From JBDFMH01 sp047238125 (GTDB lineage: Bacteria > Pseudomonadota > Alphaproteobacteria > Sphingomonadales > Sphingomonadaceae): DNA of 64,000 nt. Shown here in pieces: positions 57,801 through 64,000 of this stretch; the first letter of the stretch is position 1, and every line of letters starts with the position of its first letter. The DNA lies in contig NZ_JBDFMH010000001.1 in assembly GCF_047238125.1 (NCBI RefSeq), positions 682,001 to 746,000 on the forward strand. The letters are read 5' to 3'. Both the position numbers and the translations under genes were made by a program. Under the pieces are notes generated by a model. The model searched no databases. It was not told where the DNA came from and saw nothing but the letters and a program-made list of their open reading frames with translations.

Positions 57801-60445
57801 GCGATCAGCTCCACGGTCGGCGGCGCGGCCGGCAGCAGCAACTCGGCCGGCAGCGGCAGCGCATCGCGCGAGACTGCCGGCAGACGTGCGAAGAGACGCG
57901 GGACGACGGTTGCCGGTGCGCCATCCAAGTGAAGCGCCAACAGCACGACCGATGTCACCGATGCGGACGTGCGGTGAAGCAGTGCCGCCACCGCATCGGC
58001 CGTGACCGGTTGCCCGAAATCGCGCGCATTAAAGCCATGCGCATCCGCCAGCGCGGTGGCGAGGCGTGGCAGCTCGACAGCGGGGTCGGCATCATTGGAA
58101 AGTCGCACCCCGGCCTTAAGACGAAAGCGTCGCGGCTGGTAGCCGGCGACGCGCAGGGGCAGGTTGGGATCGCCATATTGCGCGAGCATCTGATGCAGCG
58201 ATCGCGCCAGTGCCGATCCCGGCGAGACCTCCGCGCCTCCTTCGCCGGCGACACTCACCAGCACGCCGCGGCCCGGTCCGATCGGAATCCAGTCGGCACG
58301 TGCCTTGGCGATCCCCGCGAAAGATCTGGCCAGATCGCCATAATCCTCGACGCTGACCGCCCGTTCCAGCGTGCGCGTATGGAGGGGGGCGTTGGCGCGC
58401 GCGGTGCCGATCGGCTCGCCAGCAGCGCCTCCGGCCGCTGGGGCAGGATTGGAGACCTCCGACACGCCGAGTGGCCGGGTGAGCAATGTCGTGACCTGTC
58501 CGGCCGCGATGGGATCACCCGACTGCGCCCGCGCATATCGCGCCCGGATATTGTCGCGGCCAGCGGGCGGAATCGCGCCCTCGATGCCGTCACCGAACAG
58601 GATGATCGTGCGTCCCTCGCCATCCTCGGCGGTCGCGAAGACGCGGTCGGTGGCGGTCTGGCCGGCCAGGCTGGGGACCTCGCGCCACAGCAGGTCGTTG
58701 ACCCGTACCTCGAGCGTCGATGCGCGCCCGTCCGGCGTGGGGGCGGGCCGGTGGGCGAGGGGGTTCTGTCGCAATACGAAGCGCTGGTCGGGCCGGCCGC
58801 TGGAGCCGCCGAGGGTTTCGGACACTGTCTCGCCCGCGAAAGCGGAGGTGACATTGGCGTTGATCCGCACGCTCGCGCGATCGAGCGGCACGGCCAGCGG
58901 TGCGTCCAGGCGCAGCTCGCCACCCTCCTGGCCCGCGACCAGAGCCGCGAGCGTGATCATGGGTGCCGTGTCTGGCGCAAGGGCGGAGGCGATGGCGGCC
59001 TTCGCGACCAGCGCGACGCCGGCGATCCCGCCGGCGTCGATCGCATCGATCGCGAGCGCAGGTTGGCCCTTGATCGCCACCGCGCGCGGCAGCGCGGTGA
59101 GCGCGAGCAGTTCGCCACTAATCAGCTTGCGCCCCGCCGCGCCGGGCGCGGTGAAGACGCCGCCGTTGCTAGTGATGCGAACATGCGCGCGCTTGCCGGA
59201 TATGGCGATCCGCCGCCCGGCCGGCAGATCGCACCCGGCGGATCCCAGTCGCAGCCGGTCACCGTCGAGCAAGGAGGCGAGCGGTCGCGGGGCAGGCTGG
59301 AGCGGCACGCTTCCAGCCAGCACGCTCGTGGCTCGCAGCGGGAAGCCGGCATCATCGAGATCGGCGCCGTTATCCGGCATCACCCGGGTGACGCGGGCGG
59401 AGAGCCCGAAATCGGCGCGGGCGGCCGTCTCGACGCCCGTGACGCGGTAGAGGCCGATCCGCCTGTCGGAGCTCAGCACCACCCAGCTGCCGGGAACGAC
59501 GTTCTGATACGCCGCATCCAGATCGAACCGGTTGGGCTTGGACTTGCCGGGCTGGATGGTGAAGTTGACCCACTCGCCATTGGCGATGAGCCCCGGCGGC
59601 AGCCCGTCGCGCACGAACAGCGTCGCCTGCGGGGCGGCGCCGCCAAACAGTCCGGCCCGCAGGCGTAGCGCATGCACGCTGGCGCCAGCACCGCTCGCCC
59701 AGCGCGTGCCGAGTGGGGTGCGCCACGACACCTTGGTCTGCCGGCCGGCCGGATCGACCGCGACGGCATCCACGATCCGCAGGTCCCAGCGGGTGGCGGC
59801 GACATCGGTCAATCGCTCGTCGCCGACCAGCAGGATGGCGTCTCCGCGTGCCAGTCCGGTCGAAACACCTTCCAGCCATAGCGCGGTGTCGTCCGGCTGC
59901 GGTCGCCAGGGCGCGCCGGGGGCGAGCGCGATCGCATTCCAGTCGGCGCGCACCGCGAGAGCGGCGACGGTCTCGAAGGTCTGCGCGGTCTGGCCCGCAC
60001 CGGGCACGCTCTGCGCGCGTGTTCCGGCCGGCACCACTGTCACGTCGTGGCCCTGCACGGTGAATGCCAGGTCCAGTCCGGCCGCCACGCCGGGCGCGGC
60101 GCGATAGCCAGTCAGCGCGGCGAGCGACGCCACCGATCGCGGCTCCACAGCGGTCGGCAGGAAGCCTTCGCTGGCGATCCGCTCGGCGTAGAAGGCCAGC
60201 ACGTCCAGCATCCCGGCGGCGGCATCGCATAGCGCGATCGCCGGATCGTCGCTGGTCCGAGCAGTCAGCCCGCGCGCGCGGGGATCAACGGTCAGGCTCG
60301 CCCGCATCGATGTCAGGAAGCGCGCGTGCGTGCCTGCGCGCCGCTCGATCGCGGTCAGCCCCGGCAGGACGGTGCGGGCCAAGGGCGTTGCCAGCGACAG
60401 GCCGGCACAGCAGTCGCAATCGCAGCCATCGGCACAGTGGACCAT
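57797..60445 (-). CDS. baseplate assembly protein (J-like, TIGR02243 type)
   Basis: 882 residues. It contains FGDGIEGAIPPAGRDN (about residue 620) and NIRARYARAQSGDP, the hallmark of the putative baseplate assembly protein family in eCIS and phage-tail-like clusters. The N-terminus is unusual: CADGCDCDCCAG has five cysteines in ten residues and may bind metal. ATG 60445 (TGATG overlap with the next gene) is taken; GTG 60448 is possible. Confidence 0.9.
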   Translation of the reverse strand: MVHCADGCDCDCCAGLSLATPLARTVLPGLTAIERRAGTHARFLTSMRASLTVDPRARGLTARTSDDPAIALCDAAAGMLDVLAFYAERIASEGFLPTAVEPRSVASLAALTGYRAAPGVAAGLDLAFTVQGHDVTVVPAGTRAQSVPGAGQTAQTFETVAALAVRADWNAIALAPGAPWRPQPDDTALWLEGVSTGLARGDAILLVGDERLTDVAATRWDLRIVDAVAVDPAGRQTKVSWRTPLGTRWASGAGASVHALRLRAGLFGGAAPQATLFVRDGLPPGLIANGEWVNFTIQPGKSKPNRFDLDAAYQNVVPGSWVVLSSDRRIGLYRVTGVETAARADFGLSARVTRVMPDNGADLDDAGFPLRATSVLAGSVPLQPAPRPLASLLDGDRLRLGSAGCDLPAGRRIAISGKRAHVRITSNGGVFTAPGAAGRKLISGELLALTALPRAVAIKGQPALAIDAIDAGGIAGVALVAKAAIASALAPDTAPMITLAALVAGQEGGELRLDAPLAVPLDRASVRINANVTSAFAGETVSETLGGSSGRPDQRFVLRQNPLAHRPAPTPDGRASTLEVRVNDLLWREVPSLAGQTATDRVFATAEDGEGRTIILFGDGIEGAIPPAGRDNIRARYARAQSGDPIAAGQVTTLLTRPLGVSEVSNPAPAAGGAAGEPIGTARANAPLHTRTLERAVSVEDYGDLARSFAGIAKARADWIPIGPGRGVLVSVAGEGGAEVSPGSALARSLHQMLAQYGDPNLPLRVAGYQPRRFRLKAGVRLSNDADPAVELPRLATALADAHGFNARDFGQPVTADAVAALLHRTSASVTSVVLLALHLDGAPATVVPRLFARLPAVSRDALPLPAELLLPAAPPTVELIA

Positions 60446-62838
60446 CACCGCCCTCCGCGCAGATCGAGCGCGACGGGTGTATCCAGCCGGGCAATCTCAA
60501 GCGGCCCAAACCGCAATATCGCGCTGGCAAGCGGCTGCAGATCGTCGACGGCGTCGGCGCGCGCGAACCGGGTGACTTCCACCGATACGACGCCCGGCAC
60601 CCCGCGCGCCGCCGCCAGTATCGGCGAAAGCGGGATCGCCTGGCCGAAGCTCAGCCGATCCGGATGGAACAGCGCCACCCGCCCGTCGGCCGCGATCCCG
60701 CTGCCGAGCGCCTTCGCGAGCCCTGCCGCCACCTGCGGCCGCAACGCGCCGTCCGCCACGCACACCAGCAGCGATACCAGGATCGGCACCGGCACGCCGT
60801 CGCCGATCGCCAGATCGCGTCCGGCCAGCCGCAACCGGTCGAGCGCGGCCAGCGCCGCCGCACGTGCCGGCGGATCGGGGGGATCGCCGCCTTGCCGGTC
60901 GAGCGCGACGAAGGTCGTTCGCCAGCTACCCGTCCACCGGCTCGATGCCGCCGCAAGGGTTACGGCAGGGAGCCGCGCCCCGGCTGCCTCCCAGTCGGCA
61001 AGCGTCACCGCGCGCTCCTGCCGGCGAAAGGCTTCGGGAGCGCGGCGGCGGATCTGCGCGGCGCTCTCGGGCGCGGTACCGCCATGCGCGGCAAGTGGGT
61101 TGCGCGCGCCCGCCAGTCGCGGATCGGCCGAGACAACGTGACGGATCGCCTCTGCCCCGACATTGCCGGCGATCCCGCCGCCGACGCGGTAATGTGCGCT
61201 GAACGTGGTGCCGCTTGCCGGCCGCCGGCCGTAGCGGTCGTCCCCGAACCGCAGCACCGCGTGCCCGTCATCGTCGATCTCCGCGACCAGATGGCGGTCG
61301 GCACTTTCCGAGAGCAGCAGGTCGGGCTGCGCGGTCCAACGCTCGCCGGCATCGTCGGTCAGCAGCATCGCCGGCCGCGCAAGGCCATCACCGCCGGCCC
61401 GGTGGACCAGCGGCCCGTGCGCCAGCACCGGTCGATAGCGCGGCGGGATAGGGCGGGGCGGGGCATCGGCGCAGCGATCGGCAGGTTCGGGCGGCATGGT
61501 CAGCCACGGCTCAGGCACGGGCGGCAGCGGCTCGTCGCGCACCGTCCGGCCGTGGACGGCGCGCACCAGATTGCCGCGTGCGACCGCGACCGGCTGATTT
61601 CGCGCAGCATCGGTGCCGAGGCACAGTGCGAACGGCAGCGCCTGCGCCGGTTCCCATGCGATCTCGGTCACCTCAAGTGGAGGATCGGGCAGGGGATCGA
61701 CGAGCGGTTCGGTGCCGTCGAAAGCGCGCACTGCGGTGAGCCGGACGGCGTGGCGGCGCGACGGATCGGCATCGGCGGCACGACCCGTTACGGCATCCAG
61801 CACTTCTTCCAGGATGAGCCAGTCGCCCGATCGCAGCGCAGGATAATGGCCGACCAGTGTCGCCGAGGTGGCCCCGGCGGCCAGACAGCACCGGCCATCG
61901 CCCCAGTCATGCAGCGGCATCGCGTGATGATCTGGGTCAAGCCGCACGCTGCCAAGCGCGGTGTCGAGGGCATCGCGGCCTTCGTCATCGACCGGTTCGA
62001 ACCAGATCGGAGCGCCGCCACCGGTGGCAAGCGCCACGCCGGCGAGCGGGATATCCTGCGCCGGCAGCCCATCCGCCAGCCGAAGCTGCACAAGCGCTTC
62101 CGCCGCCCGGCCTTCGTCGATCCGGTAATCGACGAGCAGAGCATGGCGGCGCAGCGAGATGCGGTGGCGCGCGGTGCCGAGATAGGCTTCCTGCGCAACC
62201 GCGTCCTGCCGCCACGAAAGCGCATCCCCCGCATAAGCGAGCAGTTCGGCAAGGGTCACGCCGAGATCGGCGGGCGAGCGGCCCTCCCAGCCCGGCAACA
62301 GCGCCCGCATGCGATCCAGCATCAATCGTCTGAAACCAGTATAGTCGCGCGCCAGCGTATCAAACGGGATGGCAGGCGGCGGCGGCTTGTTCTCTGAACA
62401 GCCAGGCGCCACGCAATCTGCATCGCCAGAACAGTCGACCTTGAAGGAGAAGGCGATCGCTGCCAGCCGTGGATCGAGGCCTGCAGGCGGCCGATCGTCT
62501 CCCAGCCCCCGGTGCAGGCGCAACTCATACGGCGCGTTGCCGCCGGGCCGGTCCGTCCACACCACGAGGTTGCGGTCCGGATCGAGGCCGAGCGGGCCCA
62601 GTGCGGGCACATCGGCAGGGCGGGAGACTGCCGTCACCGAGACGGCTGGCGCGCCGGTGATCTGGGCAAAAGGCAGCTCGGCCAGCGGCTTCAGCATATG
62701 GACGACCAGTAGCTGCTGCCGTGCGATGCCCGGCGGTGCATCCCGGTCCAGCACGTCCAGCCATTCGATGCCGTTCAGCAACGGATGGTCGGCCACGCGC
62801 GCGCGGCGCGTCTCGTCGCAGCAAAGATAGCGGGTCAT
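60445..62838 (-). CDS. baseplate assembly protein (second, J-like)
   Basis: 797 residues. It shows the same core as its neighbour: FGDDRYGRRPASGTTF (about 529) followed by YRVGGGIAGNVGAEAI. Upstream SPADLGVTLAELLAYAGDALS and WRQDAVAQEAYLGTA are the typical baseplate-J N-terminal features. The two proteins probably form a heteromeric wedge as in Afp11/Afp12-type systems. Start ATG 62838 overlaps gp25 by 4 nt (ATGA). Confidence 0.9.
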   Translation of the reverse strand: MTRYLCCDETRRARVADHPLLNGIEWLDVLDRDAPPGIARQQLLVVHMLKPLAELPFAQITGAPAVSVTAVSRPADVPALGPLGLDPDRNLVVWTDRPGGNAPYELRLHRGLGDDRPPAGLDPRLAAIAFSFKVDCSGDADCVAPGCSENKPPPPAIPFDTLARDYTGFRRLMLDRMRALLPGWEGRSPADLGVTLAELLAYAGDALSWRQDAVAQEAYLGTARHRISLRRHALLVDYRIDEGRAAEALVQLRLADGLPAQDIPLAGVALATGGGAPIWFEPVDDEGRDALDTALGSVRLDPDHHAMPLHDWGDGRCCLAAGATSATLVGHYPALRSGDWLILEEVLDAVTGRAADADPSRRHAVRLTAVRAFDGTEPLVDPLPDPPLEVTEIAWEPAQALPFALCLGTDAARNQPVAVARGNLVRAVHGRTVRDEPLPPVPEPWLTMPPEPADRCADAPPRPIPPRYRPVLAHGPLVHRAGGDGLARPAMLLTDDAGERWTAQPDLLLSESADRHLVAEIDDDGHAVLRFGDDRYGRRPASGTTFSAHYRVGGGIAGNVGAEAIRHVVSADPRLAGARNPLAAHGGTAPESAAQIRRRAPEAFRRQERAVTLADWEAAGARLPAVTLAAASSRWTGSWRTTFVALDRQGGDPPDPPARAAALAALDRLRLAGRDLAIGDGVPVPILVSLLVCVADGALRPQVAAGLAKALGSGIAADGRVALFHPDRLSFGQAIPLSPILAAARGVPGVVSVEVTRFARADAVDDLQPLASAILRFGPLEIARLDTPVALDLRGGR

Positions 62839-63209
62839 CCCACGCCCCCCGGTGCGACCGCGAACGCCTCCGTCAGCAACCGATCGTCGGCCAGCAACCG
62901 GTAGCGCAGGGCGACACGTAGCTCGGCATCGGACGCCTCGACATCCAGCCCCTCCACCGCGATCAGATCGGCCAGATGGCGCTGCAGCGCGGTGGCGATC
63001 AGCATCCGTGCCGCCGCAGCCAGTTCCAAGCTGTTCGGTGCGAACACCAACTGCAGCACTCCGCAGCCGAAATCAGGCCGCATCGGCCGTTCGCCCGGAC
63101 TGGTGAACAGGATCTGCTCGATCAGCCCGCGTACCCATTGCGCATGATCGGCGGCGCGCGTGCGGCCGCTGCCGTCGAACCCGAGCGGAAAGGCGAAGGC
63201 GCCGTTCAT
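62835..63209 (-). CDS. gp25-like baseplate wedge protein
   Basis: 124 residues from ATG 63209, overlapping the PAAR-like gene by ATGA. MNGAFAFPLGFDGSGRT, then QILFTSPGERPMRPDFGCGV and LVFAPN are the gp25/GPW signatures. It is the core wedge protein that links the baseplate to the sheath in contractile systems (T4 gp25, TssE, Afp9). Confidence 0.92.
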   Translation of the reverse strand: MNGAFAFPLGFDGSGRTRAADHAQWVRGLIEQILFTSPGERPMRPDFGCGVLQLVFAPNSLELAAAARMLIATALQRHLADLIAVEGLDVEASDAELRVALRYRLLADDRLLTEAFAVAPGGVG

Positions 63210-63526
63210 ATCGCCGTCACCCGGGGTTGGGCGCCAGCCACGACCAGCGGCACCGCGTTGGGCACGGTCACGGCCTGGCTGTCCAGCAGCAGCAGCGGCT
63301 GGCCGAGCGACGTCACGCGCGCCGCCGCCGACACGAATTGTGCGGAAACGCACGGCAACGGCGCCCCGGCGACGTTGAACGGGCATCCCGCCACCAGCCA
63401 CGGCGCGGTAACGGTCACTACCGGCTGGCCGCTCACCAATACGCGCACGTTGGGTGCCGTGGGCTGCGCGCTGCCGCCATGCACGCAGCTGACGATCGCA
63501 CCCTGGTGGAGCAGCGGGCCCGGCAT
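63206..63526 (-). CDS. PAAR-like spike tip protein
   Basis: 106 residues. MPGPLLHQGAIVSCVHGG, VRVLVSGQPVVT, VAGCPFNVAGAPLPCV and LGQPLLLLDSQAV match the PAAR-like tip proteins of eCIS clusters, with cysteines at 14, 50 and 60 that may bind a metal at the tip. It should sharpen the spike. ATG 63526 (or GTG 63529) overlaps the gpV-like gene. Confidence 0.85.
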   Translation of the reverse strand: MPGPLLHQGAIVSCVHGGSAQPTAPNVRVLVSGQPVVTVTAPWLVAGCPFNVAGAPLPCVSAQFVSAAARVTSLGQPLLLLDSQAVTVPNAVPLVVAGAQPRVTAI

Positions 63527-64000
63527 CACGTGACCACCAGCGCGCCGGAGTTGATCGTCACGCTCGGCCCGGCCAGCACGATGCTGGCACCTTTGCCGTT
63601 CTGGATGGTGATGCCGGTGTCGTTGACGGTGATGGTCGCACCGGTCCCGCTTTTCAATACGATGCCGCCGGTCGGGCCGGGCAGGTCCGATATGGTCAGG
63701 CCGTTCTGCAGCGGCGTCTGCAACGTGATCGCGGGCACGCCGGGCGGGGTCGCTGCGGCAAGCGTGGGCAGCTCGGCAGCGCTGCCCCAGAAACAGCCGC
63801 TCCAGATCGGGCGGTCCGGGTCGCCAGCCTCGAATTCCACCCACACGCCCGCACCGGGCGGCGGCACCGCGACCATGCCGGTCTGGATGCCGGCGACGGG
63901 CACGCACGGCATCGCCCAGCTCAACGGCGCGAGCCCGCTGACGTCGGGCGCTTGCACCTGCAGCCGCCCGATACCAAGCGGATCGACATTGTTCAGCACC
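63526..64000 (-). CDS. gpV-like baseplate spike hub, partial
   Basis: 157 residues are visible; the 5' end lies beyond the window, since VLNNVDPLGIGRLQV is not a natural N-terminus. The OB fold reads LSWAMPCVPVAG, then PPPGAGVWVEFEAGD and PIWSGCFWG, and the C-terminal part has the beta-helix-like ITVNDTGITIQNG. This is the phage baseplate assembly protein V/VgrG-like hub. The missing genes upstream should include the tube, sheath and ATPase of the eCIS. Confidence 0.9.
   Translation of the reverse strand, partial: VLNNVDPLGIGRLQVQAPDVSGLAPLSWAMPCVPVAGIQTGMVAVPPPGAGVWVEFEAGDPDRPIWSGCFWGSAAELPTLAAATPPGVPAITLQTPLQNGLTISDLPGPTGGIVLKSGTGATITVNDTGITIQNGKGASIVLAGPSVTINSGALVVT

Noticed and set aside
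53065..64000. Interpretation as a prophage tail
   Set aside because: No capsid, terminase, portal, lysis or integrase gene is visible and a DUF4157 protein is adjacent. It cannot be fully excluded until the right flank is seen.
53065..64000. Interpretation as type VI secretion
   Set aside because: The TIGR02243-type baseplate proteins, DUF6519 and the gpI-like protein belong to eCIS or phage-tail-like clusters; no Tss membrane-complex gene is seen.

Overview
The window is high-GC DNA from an alphaproteobacterium, most likely a member of the Sphingomonadaceae (Sphingomonas-like). The evidence is the gene families (MASE1-PAS-GGDEF cyclase, TonB-dependent receptor, ChpT phosphotransferase, single-cysteine DksA, NifU-like scaffold without the third cysteine), the intergenic palindromes and the mmgR-like small RNA. 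The species cannot be named from the sequence alone.

Layout. 1-10.3 kb: the end of an FAD-dependent dehydrogenase, a candidate small RNA, an ICMT-like membrane protein, glutamine-dependent NAD synthase flanked by two secreted cyclophilins, a diguanylate cyclase and a TonB-dependent receptor. 10.4-23.1 kb: a catabolic block with two divergent acyl-CoA dehydrogenases, short-chain dehydrogenase, several SnoaL/NTF2-like proteins (one a fusion of two), an orphan Rieske ferredoxin, a frameshifted secreted amidohydrolase, and a five-gene operon (DUF35 protein, thiolase, E1 alpha, E1 beta, E2). Together they look like uptake and CoA-dependent degradation of a hydrophobic or cyclic substrate; the substrate is not shown. 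23.3-49.2 kb: mostly housekeeping genes. These include a KefB-type antiporter, dksA, PilZ protein, two DUF465 proteins, sodB, ilvD, NAD(P)HX repair, an RNA methyltransferase, a polyamine-type pair (deoxyhypusine-synthase-like and ornithine-decarboxylase-like), two cysteine desulfurases with a ferredoxin, SRP RNA, dnaX-ybaB, mtgA, rpoH, an RluD-type synthase, a JAMM protein and chpT.

49.2-64 kb: accessory DNA that begins just after tRNA-Pro(TGG). First come decayed pieces of an AraC regulator and a short-chain dehydrogenase, then an HxlR/SDR divergent pair. Next is a DUF4157 (eCIS core domain) protein with an unrecognised C-terminal region, facing a minus-strand operon of contractile-injection baseplate genes that runs off the right edge: gpV-like spike hub, PAAR-like tip, gp25, two large baseplate assembly proteins, a gpI-like protein carrying a beta-helix, and a DUF6519 beta-helix protein. 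No capsid, terminase or integrase is visible. This is best read as the baseplate end of an extracellular contractile injection system (eCIS), with the DUF4157 protein as its likely cargo. It is the most interesting part of the window.
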